64,000 nt of DNA from Asterias rubens (GCF_902459465.1 NC_047068.1:5828001-5892000), one strand, 5' to 3'. Positions 42,457-53,860 are shown, numbered from the stretch's first letter. Translations and numbers: made by a program. The notes: generated by a model from the sequence alone, not told the origin.

Positions 42457-43209
42457 TTAAAGTGTCATCGTGTTTCTACAAAAGTCCTTAATGTTTTTCA
42501 AGTTCTGGTCTGCAATGCCACAGGACAGGACGATTCAATGTCACGTTTTCCTGGAATCTTCTTCAGCAAAATGAATCTCTGCAAGCCCTCGGTTACGTCT
42601 TTCTTTTCCTGGGCAGTCCAGGGGCGTCGCTTGAATTGTCGACGCTCGACTTGTCGAGCTTTTGGAGCTGGATCCGTTTGGGTTGGTGGCCTTCCTACAA
42701 CACACAGGAAAGAAGAGGTCAGTTAGTAAACATAATCAAATGGGGCGTATACATAACCTAAATATGTTCATTTTACCGGTGTCACATTAACTCCTCGAGT
42801 AAATCAATAAGCAATTTAGCACAAAAGAATGCGATAAAGGTACCTGCAGAAAATGCCTGACAAGAAGCAGCCATCTTGTTTCATCCTACCGTACAAAATG
42901 AGTTGCCCAGATGGGCTAATCTAGACTAATCACTTGGCTGTGCCTACAGAGTGACTCTAGGTTATGACTGTACTTTGATGGTGCATGACACCTTAAATTT
43001 GTTGACAGCAAACAGAGTCTGGCATGTTATCGCATTTTGGTCTAGGGGGGGGGGGGGTAAACAGGGAATAGGACCAGCATATGCAAGAGACCTACAAGAG
43101 ATATAGGCATTAAAAAATATTAAAAACTTACTGGCATCAACACTGTCCTCCAAAGCTGGGTCACACGAGTCACCTGAATCACTGCTGTCCTCATCGCTGG
43201 TGAAGCCTT
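42457..43209 (-). pseudogene. Broken acidic / Myb-SANT-like gene fragment
   Basis: Two minus-strand exons join with matching phase: 43132-43209 and 42457-42694. The first codes an acidic Ser/Asp stretch, TSDEDSSDSGDSCDPALEDS. The second has basic residues, then RRPWTAQEKKDVTEGLQRFI and KKIPGKRD, the pattern of a Myb/SANT-like domain found in many uncharacterised animal proteins. A 5-bp tandem duplication at 42521-42530 shifts the frame and causes a stop at 42498; the other frame continues LKNIKDFCRNTMTL and stops at 42457. A partial second copy of the terminal region lies at 42915-43010. Upstream exons were not firmly found; a candidate is at 43577-43646. Function unknown. Confidence 0.65.
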
Positions 43210-43650
43210 CTGCAATAAAAAGAAATTAAACTTCTACAGTTAGCTTTGATTGGTTTCTGGCACACAAATAACAATGTGGGCCAATCCGTTTGGTTGGGTG
43301 TGTGGGGTTTGGGGTGTACAGTGATTGATGTTCAAAGGGGGGGGGGGGAGGGGGGGTTAGGTGATGACGGCCACAGGCCGAGTTATCAGGCCCCAAAAAC
43401 AAAGAGCAATTGTTACATTTAGGTATGCTTGCTTTTTGGCGTACACACCTAAACATGTTGGCCAATCCATTGGGGGGGGGGGTGGAGAGGGGGGGGGGAG
43501 GTTGTACAGTGAATGAATGTTATTTGGGGGGGGGGGTACCACAGTTTGAATTAAATTGGAAAGACAAGTTAAAAATGGGTTTGTTTACCTCCAGGAACAT
43601 GCAACTCCTCCAAAGATTTGCCATGTTGCGAAACCATTTTTCATCTATAG

Positions 43651-44322
43651 GATGCATGGGAATTGGAAGATTCAGAAAAGCGTCTACAGAGAGCAGGACT
43701 TAGTCGCCTGGAGATACTAGAGAAGTCACATTTGGATGAATGCATCTGCAAGGGTGAATGGCTTGCATGTGCTGAAAATGTATTACTTAACAATGATTTG
43801 TGCAATAAGAGTTTTTCTAAAGCAGTAACAACTCTCCTGGACGAGGGTAGGGGAAAATATCGTAACATCATGATTACTGGGCCAGCAAATTGTGGGAAAA
43901 CATTTCTTTTAAATCCATTAAATAAAATATACAATGTATTTACCAACCCAGCAACAACAACATTTGCTTGGGTTGGTGCTGAGCAATCTGAAATCATATT
44001 CCTGAATGACTTTCGGTGGACCTCGCAAATAATACCTTGGCAAGACTTGCTATTATTACTAGAAGGTCAACTCGTCCACCTCCCCGCCCCAAAATCGCAT
44101 TTTGCACAAGATTTAATTTTAAATAAGGACACCCCTATTTTTTGCACTCGCAAAAATCCAATAGTTCTTGTCAAGGGTGGCTCTGTGGATGAAAGGGAAA
44201 CAGAAATGATGGCCGTGTGCTGGAAAATATTGCCATTTCACCACCAGATTCCTGAAGATGAACAGAAGTGTGTACCACCTTGTACGCGATGCTTTGCATC
44301 ACTAATCTTAAATAAGGAATAG
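43651..44322 (+). CDS. SF3-type helicase-like protein, terminal exon
   Basis: An open exon of 223 codons follows the acceptor TTTTTCATCTATAG at 43650. It carries a superfamily-3 helicase core: Walker A GPANCGKT (43879-43902), a B region IIFLNDFRW (about 43993-44019), and motif C PIFCTRKNP (about 44134-44160), with PWQDLLLLLEGQLVHLPAPK between. SF3 helicases unwind DNA in replicons that copy by Rep or NS1-type proteins, and similar uncharacterised proteins occur in many marine invertebrate genomes. It ends with a Cys pair (CVPPCTRC) and the stop at 44322. No upstream exon or endonuclease domain was found, so it is either a partial gene or the tail of a mobile element. The frame itself is intact. 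Confidence 0.7.
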   Translation, partial: DAWELEDSEKRLQRAGLSRLEILEKSHLDECICKGEWLACAENVLLNNDLCNKSFSKAVTTLLDEGRGKYRNIMITGPANCGKTFLLNPLNKIYNVFTNPATTTFAWVGAEQSEIIFLNDFRWTSQIIPWQDLLLLLEGQLVHLPAPKSHFAQDLILNKDTPIFCTRKNPIVLVKGGSVDERETEMMAVCWKILPFHHQIPEDEQKCVPPCTRCFASLILNKE

Positions 44323-44455
44323 TTTGAAACAGTCTCATATAGGTCTATATAAAGGATTTTGATAGAAAAATTTGATGCCCGTTCTGCATTTGCCCCCCCC
44401 CCCCAATCCATGATCACAGCCTAAACTGTTCTAAGTGCCCATTTTCAAAGTACGT

Positions 44456-44824
44456 TCAAGGAACACGTTGCCTTGGATCGGTCGAGTTGGTCTTTGAAAA
44501 GCGTTTGTTATAAAATGTATATAGGTAGAAAGATGCTGTAAAAGTAGAATACAATGATCCACACAAACATGCCTCGAAATTGTACGGTTTTCCGTTTTAC
44601 ACAGTCGGCCATGTATGGGAGTCAAATTTGTTGACTCCCATAAATGGCCGACCGTGTTAGTTCGCACAGTAAAAGGAAAACCACGCTATTTCGAGGCAAA
44701 CTTGTGTGGATCATTGTATTCTACTTTTTACACATCTTTCCAACCATATGCATTTTATAACAAACGGTTAAAAACGCTTTTTTATATACCAACTCGTCCG
44801 ATCCAAGGCAACGTGTTCCTTTAA
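44456..44824. mobile_element. Palindromic MITE, AAGGAACACG family, copy 3
   Basis: AAGGAACACGTTGCCTTGG on the left and CCAAGGCAACGTGTTCCTT on the right, 369 bp, with near-perfect symmetry through the centre (TGGGAGTCAAATTTGTTGACTCCCA at about 44607). It lies just after the helicase exon. The overlapping small frames are repeat-derived. Confidence 0.88.
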
Positions 44825-45640
44825 AACCAACGTGTGAAATGTTCCCAAAGACTTGGTGCTTTTTAGAGAGTACAGCACAATGAAGTGGTTGATATTATAC
44901 AATTTGGCACATAATTGTCAGAAATACACAAAAGTTCTCACTATCTGTTTATTATTATTATTATTATTATTATTTATTTGGCAATTCACATACAAATACA
45001 AAAATATAAATACAATAGAAATACATTACGAACTACCTGGGAAGTTAACTGTAATAAAGTTTCACAAGTATGCAGACTGATTTTCACCGTTTCATTTTTG
45101 TACCATTCCAAAGTAGAAATAATAGTCTGGTTCCTTTTTATGGTGAGTGATTTTTTATCATCAATGTCATTGGGTATACTGGGAACCAGACCAAGATAGC
45201 CACAGTGTAATATAGGTCTATAGTTTTGTATTATATCAACATGTTAACAGACAATTAATGATAGGATTTAGGACTTTTATACAAGTTATTGTCATGGTGG
45301 TCTTAAATTAAAAAGGGTTTTAACTTTATGAATGAGTACCAGTGTGAAATTGTCACTTTTTTATTTAATGTTAACTATGTACGCTGAACAATAGGTGTGC
45401 TTTGTCAATGTAAATCCATCACTATAAATACCTTCAGAACTACAGGGCAAGTTGATTTTTAGTCAGTGTCACAAGTATGCAGACTTGTTTGATAGACTCT
45501 GTATCCCCTGCACCCCCCCCCCCCCCATTACAATGTTGTGGCTCCCGCGCAGTCTCACTTTTGCGCACTCGGCCCTCTACAACATTGAAGGGGGGGGGGT
45601 ATCAGCTTTTGCATAATGTCGTAGAAAAACTTCAGGTCGC
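44825..45640. other. Non-coding, retroelement-like tail and C/G runs
   Basis: No gene is seen. A (TTA)n run at 44950-44980 is followed by TTTATTTGGCAATTCACATAC, like the tail at 38150. Poly-C at 45511-45523 and poly-G at 45590-45598 bracket a short stretch. Confidence 0.45.
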
Positions 45641-45649
45641 ATCCACCCA

Positions 45650-47170
45650 CCTACCCACAATACGTTGTGTGGTATTCGGTGGGTAAAAGCCGGAACTATC
45701 ATTTTATGTTTTACTACGACGCTTAGGGAATCAACATAGATTGTACACCCATACGTTGTGCGTTATGCGGTGGGTAAAATCCGGAACGATGGCAGTTTTC
45801 TGTTTTACTACGGTGCTTAGGGTATCAACACCACATGGTAGTAGTTTCAGAGTAGATCGTAGGCATATACATACACACTGCGCCATTTGTGTTTAATATT
45901 TCAATATTGGCAACAACAACAAAAGCATCAAATGTAATTCACGCATTATACAATCTACAGAATTGAGACACAATGCTAAAGATACTCAGTTAATTGTTAC
46001 TAACATGTTTACTAACTGGGACAGCCAGTGTTGATGTTCATTTTTTTATCAAGTTTTTGCACAATATTATTCAGAACTCAATTTGTACAGGTTTAACATT
46101 CATCCGTTTAATAAGCCAGGGCCTAATCTAATATTATTATAGACCCTCGTCCATTGTTTGGAAGTCGAGGTCTCCATGCCCTGCGTCCATAGCTTTGATA
46201 GTACATGGTATGGGGGGGGGGGGGGGGTGCAAGAATATATGATTTGAGGGTTAATTTTTACCCCAACAAATGTTTGCAATAATTGTATTACATCAAGAAG
46301 AATGTGGCTAAAGAACTGAAGCTTGTAAATACTTATTGAACTATTTTGAGCGCTTTCAGTTCGGCTTCGCATCTTAATGTGGTTAGGGTGGGCTGTCGTA
46401 GCAACGTCCGGCAAGTCGTCTGTCACATTAAATGACTATTTTCAATTAATGTCAAGTTCAATTCATTCAATCATTTCAAATTTACAGAAATATTACATCA
46501 CAGGAGAACAACCACAATTAAGTTGAGGTTATAAAAACAATTTTTTTTCCACTGTCACCATTATGGTCATAATTGTTTGCAATATTATGAAGTTTTACAT
46601 TTTATTCGGCAGCTTTTTTTCTATGTGAGTTATAACAGCCTATTTATTATATAAAATATTACGTATAGTGGGGTCCAATCAACATGTATGTCTACAAGTT
46701 GTGTATAAATGCGAAGGTCGGTAAACCAGGTCGGAACTCTCATTAATTTCTGCAGTGTAGTGAAGTAACGTCATGTGTAAATAAATTCAGTAGATTTTTG
46801 GTGGCAATTGAAACAATCCCTGTTTTATGTTATCTACACAATTTTTTTTCGGGGATGTTTTCCAGTAAATCAAGCTCTGGTTAGAACTGAAGAAGTTTAT
46901 ACAATTTGAGTTAAAACCTAAATTCGCGCGTGCAGTCGTCGTCTACTAACTTCAAAATAGGTTCTCGTGAAAAAATAAATTGAGGGTAAAATTTGTAACG
47001 ATCAATTACAGATTTTCTTGTCAGTAAAACAACGATACTAACGGAATTGACTCACGAGTTATTCAGTGTTCAGCAGATTATACTCGATGTAATAAGTGCC
47101 TTAAACTACCGGGTAAAATTCCGAACGATCTCAGTTTCATTCTGCTGTTTTTCTGCACGACGCTTGTCAC
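45650..47170 (-). repeat. LTR-like inverted repeat, left arm
   Basis: This arm matches 49975-51560 in reverse order over most of its length. Shared blocks include ACGTTGTGCGTTATGCGGTGG, GTACAGGTTTAACATTCATC, GACCCTCGTCCATTG, TTCGGCTTCGCATCTTAATG and CAGATTTTCTTG. Relative to the RNase H fragment at 49.2-49.9 kb it lies downstream, and relative to gag at 54.0 kb a piece of the same sequence (53420-53700) lies upstream. Both positions fit a long terminal repeat. The LTR identity is an inference, and no TG..CA ends were fixed. Confidence 0.6.
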
Positions 47171-47884
47171 ACACACACCATACGTTGTGTGGTATTCGGT
47201 GGGTAAAAGCCGGAACTATCATTTTATGTTTTACTACGACGCTTAGGAAATCCACGAAGATTGTACACCCATACGTTGTGCGTTATGCGGTGGGTAAAAT
47301 CCGGAACGATGGCAGTTTTCTGCTTTACTACGATGCTTAGGATATCAACACGTCATGGTTGTAGAGTAGATCGTATAGGCCTGTACATACACTGCGCCAT
47401 TCGCGTTGTTGTTGTAAATTATTATTTACATAGATTTTGACAATTTATTTTTAGTTTGAACACACCTATTCTGTAGATGTCAAAGCTGAATTTGTACAGG
47501 TTTAACATTCATCCGTTTAATAAGCCAGGGCCTAATCTAATATCATATTATAGACTAGACCCTCGTCCATTGTTTGGAAGTCGAGGTCTCCATGCCCCGC
47601 GTCCATAGCTTTGATAGTACATGGTATGGGGGGGGGGGTTCCAAGAAAATATGATTTGAGGGTTAATTATCACAACAAAAAATGTTACCAGTAATTGTAT
47701 TATATCAAGAAGATTATTTGAACTTTTCGAGGAATTTATATATTGTTCAAAATTATCGGCCCTGGTGGTATTCAAACTGCCACCGAGGGCGCTGTTGAAA
47801 AACGAATTCGCTCATTTTGAGGGTTTCCTTCCAGCCAGTTTTAACAAGTATTAATGTGGCTAAAGAACTGAAGCTTGTAATACT

Positions 47885-48910
47885 TATTAAACTATTAACA
47901 AGTCATGGTTGTAGAGTAAATCGTATAGGCCTGTACAAACACTGCGCCATTCGCGTTGTTGTTGTAAATTATTATTTACATAGATTTTGACAATTTATTT
48001 TTAGTTTGAACACACCTATTCTGTAGATGTCAAAGCTGAATTTGTACAGGTTTAACATTCATCCGTTTAATAACCCATACGTTGTGCGTTATGCGGTGGG
48101 TAAAATCCGGAACGATGGCAGTTTTCTGTTTTACTACGGTGCTTAGAGTGTCAACACCGCATGGTAGTAGTTTTTAGAGTAGATCGTAGGCCTATACATA
48201 CACCGCGCCATTTGTGGATAAAGGTCGGGACAACCAGTGTTGTTGTAAATTATTATTTACATAGATTTTGACAATTTATTTTTAGTTTGAACACACCTAT
48301 TCTGTAGATGTCAAAGCTGAATTTGTACAGGTTTAACATTCATCCGTTTAATAACCCATACGTTGTGCGTTATGCGGTGGGTAAAATCCGGAACGATGGC
48401 AGTTTTCTGTTTTACTACGGTGCTTAGAGTGTCAACACCGCATGGTAGTAGTTTTTAGAGTTCGTAGGCCTATACATACACCGCGCCATTTGTGGATAAA
48501 GGTCGGGACAACCAGTGTTGTTGTAAATTATTATTTACATAGATTTTGACAATTTATTTTTAGTTTTAACACACCTATTCTGTAGATGTCAAAGCTGAAT
48601 TTGTACAGGTTTAACATTCATCCGTTTAATAACCCATACGTTGTGCGTTATGCGGTGGGTAAAATCCGGAACGATGGCAGTTTTCTGTTTTACTACGGTG
48701 CTTAGAGTGTCAACACCGCATGGTAGTAGTTTTTAGAGTTCGTAGGCCTATACATACACCGCGCCATTTGTGGATAAAGGTCGGGACAACCAGTGTTGTT
48801 GTAAATTATTATTTACAAAGATTTTGTTTAGTTATTTTTTTAAAAGTTTTTATACAATTAATTCAGTAGATTTAAAAACTAAATTAATTTGTACAGGTTT
48901 AACATTCATC
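47885..48910 (+). repeat. About 280-bp tandem array inside LTR-like sequence
   Basis: The block CCCATACGTTGTGCGTTATG recurs at 48074, 48355 and 48633, a spacing of 281 and 278 bp, with intervening units nearly identical (GTTGTTGTAAATTATTATTTAC, GGTTTAACATTCATCCGTT). A partial unit precedes and a partial unit follows. The same sequence occurs singly in the LTR-like arms, so the array is a local amplification of it. Confidence 0.9.
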
Positions 48911-49175
48911 CGTCTTATTTACAATTATATACACTTACCCTATTTCTGAGTCTTGGCGGAATTAAGCTTCATTTGGCGGCGCTGGCCAGCTTTGACTTCA
49001 TTCAAATTATTTAAGATCTCCCAAATACAATTACTAGCTACTATTTATATTTAATTATTAAGAGATATTACTTTATACATTAATGGTGTCCTCCAGCTGA
49101 AAGGTTGCTGTATAGGAGTAGTGTACTACCAATTCAGTTTCCAGTCAGCCTTTGGACAACCACAATAAATGAACC

Positions 49176-49930
49176 TTAATAAATACTACGACTACATGTG
49201 TATAGGTTAGAGAGATACAACCTTTCTGTACCAAAAGCTGGAGAAGAGTGAGTTATTAGGCGTTGTGTTGCTCTAATACCTGGATGAGATAGGTTATGTA
49301 TCGAATCAAAAATGTTACGTCTAAATTCAGGAGTGACGTATGGACGTGGATGTCCGGTAGATGTGTCACAAATTATGGTATTGTGTGAAGTGAGAATAGG
49401 CACCTCTTCAAATTGAAGACTAGACGATTCACGTAGCTTACATAGCTCTGGGTCTGTCTTTTGCTGAAGGGCGATTTGTTCAAAGTTCACATCACTACCG
49501 GGAAGGCTAGGATGGGTAAACTAAACTTATGTCATATCGGGATAGAGCATCTGCTACAAGGTTTTCTTTACCTTTAATGTAACGGATGTCAGTACTGAAC
49601 TGAGAAATATAGTCTAAATGACGTACTTCTCTTGGCGAGTATATATCGGGCCTTGCATTAAAAGCATATATTATAAGTGGCTTATGGTCAGTCAGAATAT
49701 AGAAGTTACGACCTTCCAAAGCATACTTAAAATGACGTATGGCTAAGTATACAGCCAGCAATTCACGACCAAAAGTACTGTATCTAGTCTCTGCTGGTTG
49801 TAAACGTTTAGAAAAAAATGAAATTGGTCTCATAACGTCGTTGTCACATTGCTGAAGTACACCGCCAACTGCAAGGTTGGATGCATCTACCATTAGACAG
49901 AGAGGTAGGTGGGGGGGGGGGGGGGGTGTG
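49176..49930 (-). pseudogene. Ty3/Gypsy RNase H and integrase N-terminus, broken
   Basis: The minus strand reads CLMVDASNLAVGGVLQQ, RPISFFSKRLQPAETRYST, FGRELLAVYLAIRHFKYALE, ILTDHKPL and GKENLVADALSR, the retroelement RNase H domain with the expected acidic residues. A stop (49507-49509) and a change of frame follow, then the integrase zinc-binding start (LSHPGIRATQRL) to about 49230. The integrase core is missing. The frame begins abruptly at a poly-G/(GT)n junction at 49912. It starts exactly where the RT fragment at 41145-42182 stops in the family, on the other strand. Confidence 0.88.
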
Positions 49931-49974
49931 TGTGTGTGTAAGATCACTGTTGCACTGATTAACAAGCGTCTTAC

Positions 49975-51560
49975 GGGAAAAAAAGACTACAAAATGAAAT
50001 CGTTCCAGGTTTTACCCAGTAATTTAAAGCACACATTACGATGAGTGCAATCTGCTGAATATTGAATCAATCGCGTGTCAATTCCGTTTAGCGTCGTTGC
50101 TTTACGGACAAGAAAATCTGTTTCATATTTTACCCTCAAATTATTTACTTTATGAGAACCTTCATAAAGTATATAGGCCTACGACGACTGTACGCACGTA
50201 CCAGTTTAGGTTTTTAATTTAAATTGTATAAATTTCTTCAGTTCTGACTAGAGCTTGGTTTACTGGAAAACAACCGAGGAAATTAATGGTGTCTAAAACA
50301 TAAAACATGGAATATTTCAATTGCCACCCAAAATTTACTAATATATTTATAATGCACAACACTGCAATGAGAGTTCCGACCTGCGTTTACCGACCGTCGC
50401 ATTTATACACACTTCATGTATGCATACATGTTGATTCGAACCCTACTATAACGTCCGTCATATTTTATTTAAAGCCTATTAAAACAAGTTTGCTTAATTC
50501 AACAATTAAAAAACATAATACTGCAAATACAAAAGACCATGACAAACTTGCATTTAATTATCTGATTACAGTGGAAAAATAATTGTTTTAGTAACCTCAA
50601 CTTATTATAAATGTTGTGTTTGTTCTCCTGTAATGTTACATTTTGTCAATTTTAAATAATTGAAATAAGTTAAACTTTAATTTGGCATAATAATTGACAG
50701 CCGATACTTGACGGACGTTGCTATGACAGCCCACCCGTGACCACATTAAGATGCGAAGCCGAACTCAAATCGCTCAAAATAGTTCAATAAGTATTTCCAA
50801 GCTTTATTATGTCCCGATTATGTCTTCAGTTCTTCAACCACATTACTACTTGTGGAAGGAAGCCCTCAAAACGAACGAAATCGTTTTTCAAAACAGCGCC
50901 CTCCGGTGGCAGCTTGAATACCGCCAAGGCCGATAAATTTGACCAAACTTTATATAATTTCCATGAAAAGTTCCAATAATCTTCTTGATATAATACGTTT
51001 ATTGCAAACATTATTTGTAAAAATTTACCTCATCATATTTTCTTGGACCCCCCACCCAACCCATGTACGTTCAATGCTATGAACGCGGGTTTCGACCTGC
51101 AACTTCCAACCAATGGACGAGGGTCTATAATAATATTCGATTATGCCCTGGCTTATTAAACGGATGAATGTTAAACCTGTACAAATAGAGTTATTAAATC
51201 TACTGGATTAATTGTTTTAAACAAACTTTAGAAAAAAAACCTCAACACCATCTTTGTAAATAGTAATTTTCAAACACTGGCCGTCCCGACCTTTATCCAC
51301 GAATGGCGCAGTGTATGTACAGGCCTACGATCTACTACTATGTGGTGTTGATACCCTAAGCACCGTAGTAAAACAGAAAACTGCCATCGTTCCGGATTTT
51401 ACCCACCGCATAACGCACAACGTATGGGTGTACAATCTTCGTGGATTCCCTAAGCGTCGTAGTAAAACACAAAATGATAGTTCCGGCTTTTACCCCCACC
51501 GAATACCACACAACGTGACAAGCGTCGTACAGAAAAACAGTGTTTCAATTCCTCTAACAT
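49975..51560 (+). repeat. LTR-like inverted repeat, right arm
   Basis: The reverse partner of 45650-47170. A further partial unit in the same orientation continues to about 52200 (GTACAGAAAAACAGTG, GTTCCGACCTGC and CTTCCAACCA blocks recur), so this sequence exists in more than one copy here. Lower divergence near the ends suggests more than one event. Confidence 0.6.
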
Positions 51561-52200
51561 GGTTTGTTTAACTGATAAGAATAAAACTGTGAGTGATAAT
51601 TTCGAATTTTAACAACAAACTGATTTACTTCATGGGAACCTTTTTGAAATAATTATATTCATTTTTGTTTTTACCCATGTACACCGATGTGTGTTATGCC
51701 AGAGTTCTGTGAAAGAAATCACATACACATTACTCGGGTGGGATTCTTTGAGTTTGTTTTTGAGTTACTACGACTGCACGCACGTACAGGCCAACCCATT
51801 TCACGGTTCGAACCTGAGCTTGATTTGCTGGAGAATATATCAACAATTAATGACATTCAGGCCAAGAAAATAATGCTGTCGAGAACATGAGTGAGTAACA
51901 TGAATTGTTTCAATCGAAACAACATATTTTACATGGTTTGACTGCAAAAATAACTTCCACGGTGCAAAGATTTGACTTTGAAACATAAGTTCCGACCTGC
52001 AACTTCCAACCATGCCGGGTCGTGAGTCGATTCAGAAATAATGCATGCCCAATCAGCTTGTGTGAGTTCCGACCTGCGTTCTTTATATAATCTATACACG
52101 ACATGTAAGTGACATTTTTTTTACATAATGTACGATCAATGCTATGTCAACACGACGCAGGTTTTTACCTGCATTTTCAAACAATGGACGATGTTTACTT

Positions 52201-53070
52201 TACTTCACTTAACTTTCTTTTCCAAAAAAAAAAATAATAATAATAATATTATGTGAAAATAACAGAAGAGATGGTTTAATCAAGTAATAGTTTTTACCAT
52301 AGCAGTAATCAACTTGGATGTGGAGGGGGTCTCAAGCTTGTTAAGTAGTTGCCCCATTGTTACAATTATTTTAACAAAGATTGGAAAATAAGAACAGAAT
52401 AAACAACTCACAAACAAAAACGAGGGGTCTTGTGTCATAAGAAAAACCCCATAACAAAAAAACAATATCATAATACTGATATAGATTAATGAAATAACCC
52501 CATGAGAACAATATCAGTTATTCAAGAAATCTTTTTGTAAACAGTTTTTTTAATAATTATTTTCGTCTAAAGTGTGATGGACTAGAGATGGGGTGTCAAC
52601 AGAGCTCCATAGCTTGGGCCTCGCATATTTCACACTTATTTTAGAAAGTGTAGTGCGAGTATAAGATTGATGAAATTCATGACACTGCCTTGTGAAGTGA
52701 TGATGAATTTTCTTTTTTTTTTTTTAAACATAGAACTGATTGAATTGGGCGAGGTTTTTTAAAAAGTTGATGCATGAGAGAGCAAAGCTGGAGAGAATAA
52801 ATTTCATTAACTTTTAAAAACAAGGCAATTATAAAAAGGGGATTATAAGTAACTGTTCACGAGCATTAAATTTTTTTTAAATAAATAAGTCGAACTCTTG
52901 TCAGGATTCTATTAAAGTATTACCCCAAGAAAGTGCATCGTAAAAATAAGGGTTGATGTACATAACCAAATTCATTGATACATACTGGGGAAAACAAATC
53001 AAATTAATTTTAAGCTTAGAAATAATACAAATGTTTATAGAAACGGCTGTGGATGCATTGATATGTTTAT
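52201..53070. other. Non-coding stretch, retroelement-like
   Basis: No gene is seen. The blocks GGGTGTCAACAGAGCTCCATAGC and AAGTTGATGCATGAGAGAGC resemble widespread repeats of the 'short exonised' type also seen at 25905-25980 and 28640-28720. The identity is uncertain. Confidence 0.35.
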
Positions 53071-53079
53071 AGGCTAGGC

Positions 53080-53341
53080 TAGCCCACCTTGTTGAGCTGT
53101 TAAATGGCTCCGCTTTTAACATCGGTCTCATCACTGTCAGCTTTTAACATCGGTCTCATCACTGTCAGCTTTTAACATCGGTCTCATCACTGTCAGCTTT
53201 AAACATCGGTCTCATCACTGTCAGCTTTTAACATCGGTCTCATCACTGTCAGCTTTTAACATCGGTCTCATCACTGTCACCATTACAGTGATGAGACCGA
53301 TGTTAAAAGCGGAGCCATTAATAGCTCAACAAGGTGGGCTA
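53080..53341. mobile_element. MITE, TAGCCCACCTTGTTGAGC family, with internal minisatellite
   Basis: The ends are TAGCCCACCTTGTTGAGC and GCTCAACAAGGTGGGCTA. The flanks are AGGCTAGGC on both sides (53071-53079 and 53342-53350), a 9-bp duplication, or 8 bp if one A belongs to the element. Inside, a 28-bp module with core TTTTAACATCGGTCTCATCA is repeated six times in the same orientation (about 53112-53280) before a single inverted copy. It is inserted in LTR-like sequence. Confidence 0.9.
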
Positions 53342-53419
53342 AGGCTAGGCTGCCCTGAATGACGGTTTAACCTTGAAATCCTGAATTATTTTAAAACATT
53401 TGTTGTCATAAACCGAACA

Positions 53420-53860
53420 AAATCGTTTGAAAGATTATTTAAACAAACTGCCATCGTTCCGGCTTTTACCCACCAAATATAACGAACAACGTACGGTGTG
53501 TACAATTTGTAGATCCCTAAAGCACCGTAGTAAAACAGAAAACTGCTATCGTTCCGGATTTTACCCACCGAATACCGCACAATGTATGGGGTGTACAATC
53601 TCCATGTAGATTCCCTAAGCCTCGTAGTAAAACAGAAATGATAGTTCCGGCTTTTACCCACCGAATACCGCACAGTACAACGTATGGCCGTGTGTGTACG
53701 ATCCCCCCCCCCCCGATACAGAAAACCAGAATGCTTTATGTCTGTGCGTGTGGCGTGTCCGTGGGGAATCCCCCAGCGCACGCAATGAAATTGAACCGCC
53801 ATCATTTTAAATCAGAATTCCTACTAATAAAAGTGGTGACGAGTACAGGATCTGTTTATA
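53420..53860 (+). repeat. LTR-like segment and leader upstream of gag
   Basis: The CCGGATTTTACCCACCGAAT and CCTAAGCACCGTAGTAAAAC-type blocks of the right arm recur to about 53700. The block AATAAAAGTGGTGACGAG at about 53828 could be the junction to a primer-binding site; this is unproven. A poly-C run at 53703-53714 interrupts it. Confidence 0.5.

Noticed and set aside
43410-43703. 97-codon plus-strand frame just before the helicase exon
   Set aside because: It is mostly glycine from poly-G runs and is out of frame with the helicase.
53386-53805. 139-codon minus-strand frame with repeated RYSVGK motifs
   Set aside because: The repeated peptide reflects repeated LTR-like DNA modules. The same frames appear in the other copies at 45-48 and 51 kb.
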